From the NCBI RefSeq assembly GCF_900890425.1, contig NZ_CAAHFG010000003.1, positions 1 through 64,000 on the forward strand: DNA of 64,000 nucleotides, written 5' to 3'. The notes beneath the pieces are model-generated. The model made no database searches, was not told where the DNA came from, and saw nothing but the letters and a program-made list of their open reading frames with translations. Below, piece after piece: positions 33,857 through 42,160 of the stretch. Position numbers and translations under genes: made by a program. The stretch is from Pontiella desulfatans (GTDB lineage Bacteria; Verrucomicrobiota; Kiritimatiellia; Kiritimatiellales; Pontiellaceae). The first letter of the stretch is position 1; each line of letters opens with the position of its first letter.

Positions 33857-35452
33857 ATGAAGCTTAAAATTTTATTATTGGCGGCGCTGTTGGCGTCAGT
33901 TGGCACCTTGGCGTCATCCTTTCCGGCGACGGATTCGCTGGGCCGCAAGCTGCCGACTTCTGAGGAGGTCGGTGCGCCGAGGGAAGACCGCTTTGTGGCG
34001 ATGTTTTATTTTATGTGGCATTACCAGCATTTGAATGAACAAGGCGATGTGTATGACATTTCCAACATCCTGGCGGAGCATCCGGAGGCGATAAACAACG
34101 CAAACCATCCGGCCTGGGGGCCGCTGCATCACTACCACCATTTTGCCGAGCCGCTGTTCGGCTATTATCGCTCGACCGATGAATGGGTCTTCCGCAAGCA
34201 TGCTGAAATGCTGGCCGATGCCGGGGTGGACGCCATTATCTTTGATACCAGCAACGGCCCAACCTACAAGGAGAGTTACGAAGCCCTGTTCCGTGCGTTC
34301 GATGCTGCGCAAAAGGATGGTGTGAAGGTGCCGAAGATTGCGTTTCTCTGCCGCTTTATGCCGGAGCCGGAACAGGTGAGAGCGCTGTATGAAGACATCT
34401 ATAAGCCGGGGCGCTATGAAAACCTCTGGTTCTACTGGAAGGGCAAGCCGCTGATTATGGCCTATCCGGAAGAAACCGGCGAGCTGCAGGACTTCTTTAC
34501 TTTCCGCGCTCCAAAGGCGAGTTATTTCGATGCCCCGTCGCACCCAAACCATTGGGCCTGGCTGGAAAAATATCCTCTGCACACGTTTGGAGGAACAAAG
34601 CGACAGCCCGAGCAGATGGCTGTCGGTGTGGCGCAGAATGCGCTGACGAATGAAATCACGGCGCTGAGCGACCCGCATTCCATGGGGCGCAGTTATCACG
34701 GAGGGAAACAGGATGAACGACCGGATGCCTGGAAATACGGTTTGAACTTTCAGGAACAGTGGGATCTTGCGCTGGAAAAGGACCCGGAGCTGATCTTTAT
34801 CACCGGTTGGAACGAGTGGATTGCCATGCGGCTTGAAAAATTCCACAACTATGAAGCGCCGGTGGTATTCGTCGATCTGTTTGACTTGGAGGGCAGCCGC
34901 GACATTGAGCCGATGAAGGGTGGCTACGGCGATCTCTATTATTATCAGCTGATTTCCAATGTCCGGAAATTCAAAGGCATGGATGCCCCGAATACTTCGG
35001 GCACCTACACCGACTATCGTGGCGACACCATGCACCGCGATCATCCGGGGTGGGGCGATGAGTTGCATTATGTGAATAAGCAGGGCCGCAACGACATCAT
35101 CAAGGCAACGGTTACGCATGATTCAGAATTTGTTCGCTTCAGCGTTGAAACCGTCGCGCCTTTAACAAAACCGGAAGGCGACTCCTGGATGCTACTGCTG
35201 ATTGATGCCGACCGCGATAAAGCCACCGGTTGGGAAGGCTACGACCTGACGGTCGATCCCCAAAATTCCAACCATTGGAAAGTCGACGGCAACAGACTCG
35301 AACTCGCCATTGAGCGGGAAAAAATTGGCGATTCCCTCGACTTTGAATTCAAATGGGTCGACAACCTCAACCGCCCCGGCGACATCATGGATTTCTACAC
35401 CTGCGGCGATGCCGCCCCCGGCGGGCGTTTCAACTTTCGCTATGCGGAATGA
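33857..35452 (+). CDS. Secreted GH99/GH71-like glycoside hydrolase-type protein
   Basis: 531 residues; signal peptide MKLKILLLAALLASVGTLAS. The body is a TIM-barrel-type enzyme: VAMFYFMWHYQ, DAGVDAIIFDTSN, AFLCRFMPEPEQV, and the late IFITGWNEWIAMR, a Trp-Asn-Glu-Trp block shared by GH99, GH71 and related endo-acting families. The last ~110 residues (IIKATVTHDSEFVRFSVETV to GGRFNFRYA) form a CBM9-like sandwich. No specific reaction can be assigned. It is closely downstream of a sulfatase, suggesting that desulfation and backbone or side-chain cleavage are coordinated. A GGAAGGA ribosome site precedes the ATG. Confidence 0.75.
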   Translation: MKLKILLLAALLASVGTLASSFPATDSLGRKLPTSEEVGAPREDRFVAMFYFMWHYQHLNEQGDVYDISNILAEHPEAINNANHPAWGPLHHYHHFAEPLFGYYRSTDEWVFRKHAEMLADAGVDAIIFDTSNGPTYKESYEALFRAFDAAQKDGVKVPKIAFLCRFMPEPEQVRALYEDIYKPGRYENLWFYWKGKPLIMAYPEETGELQDFFTFRAPKASYFDAPSHPNHWAWLEKYPLHTFGGTKRQPEQMAVGVAQNALTNEITALSDPHSMGRSYHGGKQDERPDAWKYGLNFQEQWDLALEKDPELIFITGWNEWIAMRLEKFHNYEAPVVFVDLFDLEGSRDIEPMKGGYGDLYYYQLISNVRKFKGMDAPNTSGTYTDYRGDTMHRDHPGWGDELHYVNKQGRNDIIKATVTHDSEFVRFSVETVAPLTKPEGDSWMLLLIDADRDKATGWEGYDLTVDPQNSNHWKVDGNRLELAIEREKIGDSLDFEFKWVDNLNRPGDIMDFYTCGDAAPGGRFNFRYAE

Positions 35453-35531
35453 TGGCAACTCGCTACTGAAATTTAAGAGTTGTTAAATAATAAATAAGCA
35501 AAAAATAGAATGATGAAAAACCTTGGTGCAC

Positions 35532-35720
35532 CCCCCGAAAACTAATCCGCAGCGATAGTGCCTGAAAACATTGACCTAAATCGGAGGGTTGGGCTGAAAA
35601 GATCTCCGTTTGGTGTAGGTGTGTATTTCAATCGAACCAGGTCCCCCGAGAACTAATCCACAGCAAAGATGCCTGCATACATTGAGTAGAGGGTTGGGTT
35701 GAATAGATATCCGTTTGGTG
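35532..35720. repeat. Two diverged direct repeats of ~80 bp
   Basis: Copy 1 (35532-35615) and copy 2 (35643-35720) share CCCCCGAxAACTAATCC, then CAGC, GATGCCTG, ACATTGA, GAGGGTTGGG and TCCGTTTGGTG in the same order. They lie at the boundary between the carbohydrate cluster and the mobile segment, with no gene between. They could be IS or MITE ends. Confidence 0.6.
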
Positions 35721-35754
35721 CTCGAACCATTTCATGTTGACCATTTGTATGCAT

Positions 35755-36135
35755 CTAGTTAATCGGAGGCTGCTGTTCACTCGGCAAGCCAGTGCTGGCG
35801 CCATCAATCGATTTCATGATGTCTGCGAATATAGACTTCTCATCCGGCTTCCGTTTCGTAGGATCATCCCATCCATTAAGATTCGTAAGCTGTCGTGCTG
35901 CTGAGAGCCGCTGCCGGATCGGAATAGCCGGATCCTGAATCATACGTGAAAGCCAAAGGGTGACATCATCGCGGGACATATCTTTCTTGAGCGCTTCTTC
36001 ATCAATGTCACGCGGCTTCCATTCACATCGAGTGAGCATCAGTCTTACATGTGGCCTTCGTTCGATTTCCAATGCACGCACACCTGCTGAGTCATGGGAA
36101 TACCCGGCAAGACGGGCACAGGCTATGTGTGCGGG
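35755..36135 (-). pseudogene. Phage terminase small subunit-like, 5' truncated
   Basis: The frame is open from a stop at 36138 and has no ATG; the first plausible start is a GTG at 36081. The upstream codons read ACARLAGYSHDSAGVRALEIE then RRPHVRLML: in phage terminase small subunits the pattern 'AAxxAGYSxxSAxxxASxLLRxPxV' is characteristic, so the coding region has lost its N-terminus. The rest (SRDDVTLWLSRMIQDP, RLSAARQLTNLNGW) also fits that family. No large subunit is nearby. It is a prophage relic. Confidence 0.55.
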
Positions 36136-36327
36136 TTAACTTTTCAAGGCAAGCTTGAACTTGTTCCGTTAATTCCAACTTCACCGGGCGTATCACCGTC
36201 GATAACTACGAGGTTGTTGGTGGTCTGCTGAATGTGCGATAACCTGTTTGTAGTCAAGTGATAATAACTTTATATTAACTGGGATAAACAGTGTTTTTTA
36301 AGCTGCGGTTTGTTATAATTCATCATT

Positions 36328-36912
36328 ATGAGACCGAAACTTAAAATCACCTCCAGTACCTACTCCCGTGAAGACCTTCTTGATCATATCGACGATGCTC
36401 ATTTCCAGAAAAACTGGAAAGTTAAGCGCCGGTATCAGGTCATCCTTTTTGCCTTATCAGGAAAGTACACAACCGATGAAATCGCAGAGCTTGTCGGGTG
36501 TAGCCGGGCCAGTGTGACGAACTGGGTGAAGCGTTGGCGCGAAGGTGGTCCCTTTGCGCTGGGTAGCAATCGGTACAAGCCTACTCGCGCTCCAGCACTT
36601 ACCGAGGAAATGGTAGTCGATTTAGTCGAGCATCTGACAGCCGGTCTGATAAGCGGGGGTAAAGGACATGAAAGCATACAGGTCTGGCTGAAGGAAAGGT
36701 ATGACCTGGACCTGGCGATTACGGCGGTGGACTACTGGTATTCAAAAATCTGGGATCGGTTCTGTAAGGGGGAGTTGCAAGACTGCGATGCTTCTCCAAA
36801 AAATCCCCTCGAGGTCGACCTCGGGAATCGGCAGAGGTTGGAGGATCGGGAAAAGAAGAGAACAGAGCGGGATAGAAGGCGTAGGCAGCTAGGTCTAGTA
36901 GCTTGTGCTTAA
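36328..36912 (+). CDS. Helix-turn-helix protein related to IS630-type transposase N-termini
   Basis: 194 residues. TTDEIAELVGCSRASVTNWV and KRWREGG (residues ~50-78) form a homeodomain-like HTH; a second winged-helix-like part follows (SIQVWLKERYDLDLAITAVD). These are the N-terminal DNA-binding units of IS630/Tc1-type transposases, but no DDE domain follows: the protein ends in a very basic tail (REKKRTERDRRRRQLG). It may be a stand-alone regulator or a truncated transposase. No inverted repeats are seen around it. Confidence 0.6.
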   Translation: MRPKLKITSSTYSREDLLDHIDDAHFQKNWKVKRRYQVILFALSGKYTTDEIAELVGCSRASVTNWVKRWREGGPFALGSNRYKPTRAPALTEEMVVDLVEHLTAGLISGGKGHESIQVWLKERYDLDLAITAVDYWYSKIWDRFCKGELQDCDASPKNPLEVDLGNRQRLEDREKKRTERDRRRRQLGLVACA

Positions 36913-37200
36913 GTTTTCTTCCTTTGTGGTCACAAATGACATCCCTGTGTTTTGATGACGGACCAAGATGTTCGGTCTGACAATAGGTTTAGGGTATCCG
37001 GCTTGTATATTCAGTGGGTGCGCCTACCCCCAATCTTAAACCACGGATCGGTGAACTTAAGGTGGAACCTGCGGTTCCCTGTTCCGTGTTCTGGCGGCCA
37101 ACGAGCCGCCCTTCCATGATGCCGTCGCGGAGCGGAGCCCGTCCCCGAAGGGGCGGCCCGGAGGGCCGAGGGCGGAGCGCAGCGACGGCATCACTTGCGA

Positions 37201-38046
37201 TCATGTTCTGACTGCTCCTTCCATGAATACCTCGGCGGGGGTGCGTTTGTCCAGAGCGCTGTGCTTCCTCTCGTGGTTGTAATATTTAAAATAGCTGTCA
37301 AGGCCCCGATGCAACGCATGCCCGTCGGCATAGCATGCGGGATAGATTTTCTCATACTTCACCGACCACCACAGTCGTTCGATGAATACGTTGTCCAACG
37401 CCCGGCCTCGCCCGTCCATGCTGATGGTGATGTTCTCGTTTAACAGGACACCGGTGAAGGCGTTCGAGGTGAACTGGCTTCCTTGGTCGGTGTTGAATAT
37501 CTCCGGATTCCCCTGCGTCAGCGCACGCTCCAGCGCATCAACGCAGAACGTGCTCTCCATGGTGCTTGAGAGCTCCCAGGCGAGCACATAGCGGCTGTAC
37601 CAGTCGATTACGGCGGTCAGGTACATGTATCCATGCCGCATCGGGATGTAGGTGATGTCCGTACTCCAAACCTGGTTCACCCGTTCGATGTCCACATTGC
37701 GCAGCAAATAAGGGTAGATCTTGTGCCTCGGGGCGGGCTTGCTCGTGTGCGGACCGGGCGTGATGGCCTGAATCCCCATCAGCTGCATGAGGCGGGCGAC
37801 CCGCTTGTGATTGACATCATAGTCTTGATCACGCAACCAGTCCGTCATGCGTGGATAGCCGAACTCCGGATGCCGGAGATACTGCTCGTCGATCAAACGC
37901 ATCAGAAGCAGGTTCTCCGGCGTTTCCGGGGCGGGGTCGTAGTAGAAGCCCGATCTGGGGACGCCTGCGAGCCTACACTGCCGCCGAACCGAATAATCGG
38001 TGCCGGGCTCCACCCAGCTGCGGCGCGTTGAAAGCGGCAGGCTCAT
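37201..38046 (-). CDS. IS3-family transposase OrfB, copy B
   Basis: 281 residues, identical to the OrfB of copy A, with the same three catalytic acidic positions (WSTDITYIP, NTDQGSQF, NVFIERLWW). Its ATG overlaps the orfA stop. The frame continues upstream over the A7 slippery site for the OrfAB fusion. Confidence 0.93.
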   Translation of the reverse strand: MSLPLSTRRSWVEPGTDYSVRRQCRLAGVPRSGFYYDPAPETPENLLLMRLIDEQYLRHPEFGYPRMTDWLRDQDYDVNHKRVARLMQLMGIQAITPGPHTSKPAPRHKIYPYLLRNVDIERVNQVWSTDITYIPMRHGYMYLTAVIDWYSRYVLAWELSSTMESTFCVDALERALTQGNPEIFNTDQGSQFTSNAFTGVLLNENITISMDGRGRALDNVFIERLWWSVKYEKIYPACYADGHALHRGLDSYFKYYNHERKHSALDKRTPAEVFMEGAVRT

Positions 38047-38327
38047 AGCTTTTTTTCGAGCCACTTCACGTCCATCTTCAGACGCCCGATCTCTTCGTAA
38101 AGTGGAGCCGTAAGCTCTTCTTCCGTTTGAGCCTGCTTCTTTTTCCCCGATGCAAAAAGATCCGGCGCATTCGAAAGCAACTGCTTCTTCCAATCCGAAA
38201 TCTGGTTCGGATGGACCTGATATTCCGATGCCAGCTCCGCCAATGTCTTCACGCCCTTGATGGCCTCAATCGCCACCTTGGCCTTGAACTTGTCCGTGAA
38301 TGTTCTTCGTTTTCTTCCCATTTCCAT
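38043..38327 (-). CDS. IS3-family transposase OrfA, copy B
   Basis: 94 residues, identical to copy A. Basic N-terminus, helix-turn-helix, and a run of seven A (T on the plus strand, 38050-38056) near the end for -1 frameshifting. Confidence 0.93.
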   Translation of the reverse strand: MEMGRKRRTFTDKFKAKVAIEAIKGVKTLAELASEYQVHPNQISDWKKQLLSNAPDLFASGKKKQAQTEEELTAPLYEEIGRLKMDVKWLEKKL

Positions 38328-38493
38328 GCGTCCTTTTGTACCATGTTGAGGACGCAGGTTCCACTTAAGCCGGTGGTCCGAAAATCGGGGTTAAGCGCAG
38401 GGGACCAACTGAAACTGATAGTGTTTGCAATGAAAATTCTAAAAGGACATATAGTCAGCATTAAATTAATTAGTGTGGAAATTATGTCTTTAA

Positions 38494-38965
38494 ATGAAGG
38501 CAGGCATCAGGCAGATATTTGAGGCGCATGGCGGCAGTTGCGCATGCATGCAGCGCTTGCGGCGGGCATAAGCCGGCCGCAGCTCTATTCCCTGCGGGAC
38601 CGCGGGGATATTGAGCTGGTATCACGTGGTGTCTACCGGTTATCTGATCTCCCGGCACTGGGCAACCCCGATTTGGTAACTGTGTCCCTGCGCTGCCCCG
38701 AGGCGGTGGTCTGCCTGGTTTCTGCGCTCTCATTTCATGAAATCACCGGGCAGATTCCATACGAGGTTTCTGTGGCGGTACCGCGCAACACGAGCCTGCT
38801 CAGGCTCGATTATCCGCCGCTTGATGCCCGCTGGTTTGCCGGAGCTGCTTATGATTCCGGAATCGAAACGCATGTTGTCGATGGCGTCCGGGTTCAAGTC
38901 TACTCCCCGGAATAGACGCTGGCCGATTGTTTCAGGTTTCAGAGCAAGCTGGGAACCGAGGAAGT
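38494..38965 (+). pseudogene. AbiEi-type antitoxin, broken by a frameshift and a nonsense codon
   Basis: The natural start is the ATG at 38494 (KAGIRQIFEAHGG). Around 38530 one base is missing, so the frame shifts and the body continues from an internal ATG at 38538: RMHAALAAGISRPQLYSLRD, RGDIELVSRGVYRLSDL, then the AbiEi core with SALSFHEITGQIP. At 38913-38915 a TAG replaces a Lys codon (YSPE-stop-TLADCFRFQSKLGTEE); the reading frame continues in the normal family sequence after it. The usual C-terminal dimer domain is absent because the Fic gene's control region follows. The AbiEii toxin partner is not present. Confidence 0.8.
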
Positions 38966-39038
38966 GAGCCGAATAACAGTATTAATCGGCTCATTATATT
39001 CTTTCTTTGTGAGCCGATAAAGTGCCATAAACGGCTCA
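38965..39038 (+). promoter_or_regulatory. Two matched operator-like palindromes upstream of fic
   Basis: TGAGCCG, 15 bases, CGGCTCA occurs twice with the same spacer length: 38965-38993 and 39010-39038. Arm identity is perfect in both. The centres are 45 bp apart and the second palindrome ends on the A of the Fic ATG, so a bound protein would block transcription and translation initiation. AT-rich promoter-like DNA (TTATATTCTTTC) lies between them. Confidence 0.75.
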
Positions 39039-40141
39039 TGAAATATATCTGGCAACAGGATAATTGGCCTGAATTCCAATACGATTTGACAGGAATTCAG
39101 GAGAAAATGATCCGTTTTACCGAAAAAACGGGCCGGGTTGACGGTTTGTTGTCCGCCCTTCCTGAATCACTCCGGATGGATGCCGTCATTGAGTTGATGG
39201 TTGCCGAGGCTGTAAAAAGTTCTGAGATCGAGGGCGAAATGCTTAGTCGTCCTGACGTGATGTCCTCGATTAAGAATAATCTCGGTATACCTTCGAGGCC
39301 CAGGCATGTGAGTGACTCCCGAGCAAGGGGAATTGCGGAGTTGATGGTTTGTGTCAGGGATGATTTCGCCCGTGCTCTTAGCCGAAATATGCTGTTCACA
39401 TGGCACTCGATGCTCATGAAAGGCAACGCTTATGTAAAGTCGGGAGCATGGCGCTCGCATTCAGAGCCCATGTTGATTGTATCGGGTACAGTCGGCAGCG
39501 AGCAGGTTCACTACGAAGCCCCGCCATCGCCGCAGGTTCCTGGGGAAATGAAACGCTTTGTAGAATGGTTTAATGCTACGGCACCGAGGGCGCAGGATGA
39601 AATTTGTTATGCACCCGTTCGTTCTGCCCTGGCCCATCTCTACTTCGAGTCCATTCATCCGTTTGAGGACGGTAATGGGCGCATCGGCCGGGCCCTTTCC
39701 GAAAAGGTGTTATCCCAGGGATTAGGCAGACCCGTGGTTATGAGCCTGTCGCGTTCCATCGATGAGGACCGGCAGGGTTATTATGATACCTTAAAACAGG
39801 CTCAACAGGCCGGTAGGATAACGGAGTGGATCGAGTGGTTTGTGAACATGCTGATGAATGCTCAAACGCAGGCGGAGACCGAAATTGAATTCACCCTGAA
39901 GAAAACCAGGTTGTTTGACCGAGTTGAAGGTGAGCTCAACGCTCGGCAGTTGAAGGCTGTTCGCCGTATGCTCGCTCAGGGGGCTGCTGGGTTCGAGGGC
40001 GGTATGACGGCAAAAAAATACATGGCGATTACGAAAGCAACCAAGCCCACAGCTACCCGCGATCTGCAGGATCTTGTTGCCAAAACAGTGTTAATTCCTG
40101 AGGGAAGCGGGCGCAGTACGCATTACCAGGTAAATATCTGA
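39038..40141 (+). CDS. Fic-domain protein (class II-like, N-terminal inhibitory motif)
   Basis: 367 residues from the ATG at 39038; a longer frame upstream would run through the operator repeats and is not favoured. The Fic core has HPFEDGNGRIGR (residues 207-218), the complete HxFx(D/E)GNGRxxR loop for AMP transfer. An inhibitory motif SSEIEG (S61...E65-G66) lies N-terminal to the core, as in class II Fic proteins. A helical linker and a C-terminal winged-helix-like region (FEGGMTAKKYMAITKATKPT) follow; in related Fic proteins this C-terminal part binds DNA, which fits the operators at the start. Target protein unknown. Confidence 0.92.
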   Translation: MKYIWQQDNWPEFQYDLTGIQEKMIRFTEKTGRVDGLLSALPESLRMDAVIELMVAEAVKSSEIEGEMLSRPDVMSSIKNNLGIPSRPRHVSDSRARGIAELMVCVRDDFARALSRNMLFTWHSMLMKGNAYVKSGAWRSHSEPMLIVSGTVGSEQVHYEAPPSPQVPGEMKRFVEWFNATAPRAQDEICYAPVRSALAHLYFESIHPFEDGNGRIGRALSEKVLSQGLGRPVVMSLSRSIDEDRQGYYDTLKQAQQAGRITEWIEWFVNMLMNAQTQAETEIEFTLKKTRLFDRVEGELNARQLKAVRRMLAQGAAGFEGGMTAKKYMAITKATKPTATRDLQDLVAKTVLIPEGSGRSTHYQVNI

Positions 40142-40144
40142 AGA

Positions 40145-41452
40145 CTATACCGCTTTCGTCATAGGAATGATCTTGGCCTCTTTTGCGGGTGCGATCTTGA
40201 AATACTCCCTGGCTTGATTCTTTCGGTTTTTCGCTAAGCCGCGGTAATGCTTAAACAGCATCTTGGTATCAGTGTGTCCCAACTCCTGAATCGTGTCGTC
40301 CATGGAGTTCAGTGCAAGATAGTAAGTCGCGAAAGAGTGCCTAGCTCCATCCTGGATGTATTTAACATCGAGATCCTTGAATATGGCGCGTCTCCAACTG
40401 CGAAGCACAGTATCGGAATAGGGGAAGACCAGTGCGTCGTCATCACCTCGGTATGGAATTAACCATTTCTTTAGATTGGCTGAGATATGAACAATGCGGG
40501 CCGTCGAGGTTTTTGAGGTGTCCGCATTTACATGGATCTCATCCAACTGTAGATCGATATCCTTCCATCTCAGTCGAGTGATTTCGTTGGGGCGTATACC
40601 CGCAAAGAAGGCTAGAGCCATATATGGAATCAGGGTTGTCTTATCGGGCACGACCATTTTCCCTTCGAGCTTCACTTTTCTAATGCGCACCTTCTTGCCG
40701 TTTCCGTCTGTGCCAGGCTCGGTAATGAATGCAGTGCAGGCCCCAAAAATAGTCTTTACGTCCTTCGTGCTGTAAATTTCGGGGGTGTGAGTTACTTTCT
40801 TAATCTTTCTAGTGCGCAGAACCGGGTTTGCGGTGATCTTGCCTTGATCCAGGCACCAGTTAAAGAAGCCGCTGATATAGCGACGGTGATTATCTCGGCT
40901 GGTAGCTCCGAAATTTTGATTATCAAGCCATGTGTCGATATCAGTTGCGCTAATGGTGTCAATGGCTAGATGTCCCTCTGAACCTCCATATTTGCTAAGG
41001 TGCTGGACACACTCTTTATAGGATCTCTCTCGGAGTTCACCGATATTCTTACGCTGCTCTTGGGCTTCGAGGTACTGCCGTAAAAGCTCTCCAGTTCCAT
41101 TGGTGTGATCGACGACCTGATTGTGCTTTGCATAGAAGTTGGCCGCCTGTTTCAGGTTGATCCCATAGGGTCCCAGGATCTCTAGGGCGGTGACAGCATC
41201 GTTTCGTTGTTTGTCGGTAAATCCAAGAATCTTAACGCCGTGGTTCTTTTTTTCGTTGCTCTTTTCAAAAGCACATTTTCGGGCTGCCTTGAGCGTTTCA
41301 AAAGACAGGCGGATGTGTTTGCCGGTGGAGCGGCCAAGGTCGACTTGGTATCTTTTTCCGGCTTTGGAGGTCAGTTGTCTAATGCGATAGCCGGCATGGA
41401 GTTCAAAACCGTCGTCTTTAATGTTGGGCTTGTTGTTGTTGTTGTTGTTCAT
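40145..41452 (-). CDS. Tyrosine-type integrase of an integrative element
   Basis: 435 residues. An N-terminal arm-binding and SAM-like domain (AIDTISATDIDTWLDNQNFG) is followed by the catalytic domain: FFAGIRPNEITRLRWKDIDL carries the first Arg, DGARHSFATYY the second conserved box, and LGHTDTKMLFKHYRGL the His and the nucleophilic Tyr. The family's usual first His of HxxR seems replaced, which is tolerated in some integrases. It ends 3 bp after fic, convergently, and its 5' side faces the tRNA-Arg fragment at 41589-41640, the expected layout for integrase next to its attachment site. Confidence 0.9.
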   Translation of the reverse strand: MNNNNNNKPNIKDDGFELHAGYRIRQLTSKAGKRYQVDLGRSTGKHIRLSFETLKAARKCAFEKSNEKKNHGVKILGFTDKQRNDAVTALEILGPYGINLKQAANFYAKHNQVVDHTNGTGELLRQYLEAQEQRKNIGELRERSYKECVQHLSKYGGSEGHLAIDTISATDIDTWLDNQNFGATSRDNHRRYISGFFNWCLDQGKITANPVLRTRKIKKVTHTPEIYSTKDVKTIFGACTAFITEPGTDGNGKKVRIRKVKLEGKMVVPDKTTLIPYMALAFFAGIRPNEITRLRWKDIDLQLDEIHVNADTSKTSTARIVHISANLKKWLIPYRGDDDALVFPYSDTVLRSWRRAIFKDLDVKYIQDGARHSFATYYLALNSMDDTIQELGHTDTKMLFKHYRGLAKNRKNQAREYFKIAPAKEAKIIPMTKAV

Positions 41453-41588
41453 GATAAGGACTCCTGAAAAGTCCGACTACCGTACAGGGGTATCAGGTGG
41501 TAATCAAGGTTGGTTGCATAATGGTTGCATTATTGGCTATTGGTAAATCTGTAAGTAACGTATTTAGAACAGTGTTCCAAAAGTACGA

Positions 41589-41640
41589 ATGCTGACTACG
41601 AATCAGGAGGTTTCAGGTTCGACTCCTGATGGCTGCGCCA
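41589..41640 (+). other. 3' fragment of tRNA-Arg(ACG); probable attachment site
   Basis: CTGA-CTACGAA-TCAG is an anticodon arm with anticodon ACG, followed by a T arm (TCAGG-TTCGACT-CCTGA), an acceptor strand and CCA. The 5' half of a tRNA (acceptor GCAGCCA-like strand, D arm) is not present upstream. Integrases of this type commonly use tRNA 3' ends, and one is encoded 137 bp away, so this is most likely one end (att) of the integrated element. The second copy is not in the window. Confidence 0.75.
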
Positions 41641-41647
41641 CTTTTTT

Positions 41648-41678
41648 GGCCGTATTTCCTAGTGAATACGGCCTTTTA
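41648..41678 (+). terminator. Rho-independent terminator
   Basis: GGCCGTATT, an 8-base loop and AATACGGCC, then TTTTA, directly after the tRNA fragment; probably the original terminator of the tRNA gene. Confidence 0.85.
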
Positions 41679-42160
41679 TTGTTTTTTGGCACATTTCCCA
41701 AAGGCGTGATAGCGCATGATAAATGGGGATAAAGAAAGCCAATTTGCCAAACATTTGACAAACATTTTTCTGGCAGTGGCTTCTAATGACGGTGGGGGAT
41801 GGATCTGAAGCGAGCTTGTGAAGCGAGACTGTTGCCTGCAGGCAGCCCTTGTGGTGGATTCCACGAATCCATCAATACCACTTTTCCCATGCTCTGGAAT
41901 TCTGCTGATCTTGCTGCTTAGGTTTAGTGACAGTTTAGGAGCACCCCCTAAATCTGCCCACCACCATTTCCATTTTCTATATCCCGGCCGATTCCCCTCC
42001 GTCAACCCGGAAGCCCCGTGTAACTCTATGAAGAGTCTGTCTGTCGTGGGGCATGTGTAAGTTGTCCGTATTCAATTGGTTATCTAGAGCAAGAGGCGTT
42101 TCCCCCACGACCCCCACGAAGGGTTGGTGAAATTGAATTTTTCACACACATAGTTCAAAG
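41679..42160. other. Intergenic, no convincing gene
   Basis: About 480 bp with no reading frame resembling a protein. CATTTGACAAACATTTTTCT near 41752 is a local repeat of ACATTTG. The stretch ends at the 8-bp target duplication of the IS1595 element. Confidence 0.5.

Larger units (their letters stand above)
37019..38399 (-). mobile_element. IS3-family insertion sequence, copy B (inverted)
   Basis: 1381 bp, same ends and gene layout as copy A but in the opposite orientation. GGG stands immediately outside both ends (37016-37018 and 38400-38402), a plausible 3-bp target duplication as usual for IS3. The two copies in inverted orientation bracket 35.6 kb and could support inversion by recombination. 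Confidence 0.93.

Noticed and set aside
36328-36912. A complete IS630 element
   Set aside because: No DDE domain, no terminal inverted repeats and no TA duplication are visible around the HTH gene.
38400-38402. GGG as firm proof of clean insertion of IS3 copy B
   Set aside because: Three matching G bases are compatible with a target duplication but expected by chance about once in 64, so it is kept only as weak evidence.
41565-41640. A complete tRNA gene
   Set aside because: Only the anticodon arm, T arm and acceptor-CCA are present; no D arm and no 5' strand complementary to the acceptor.
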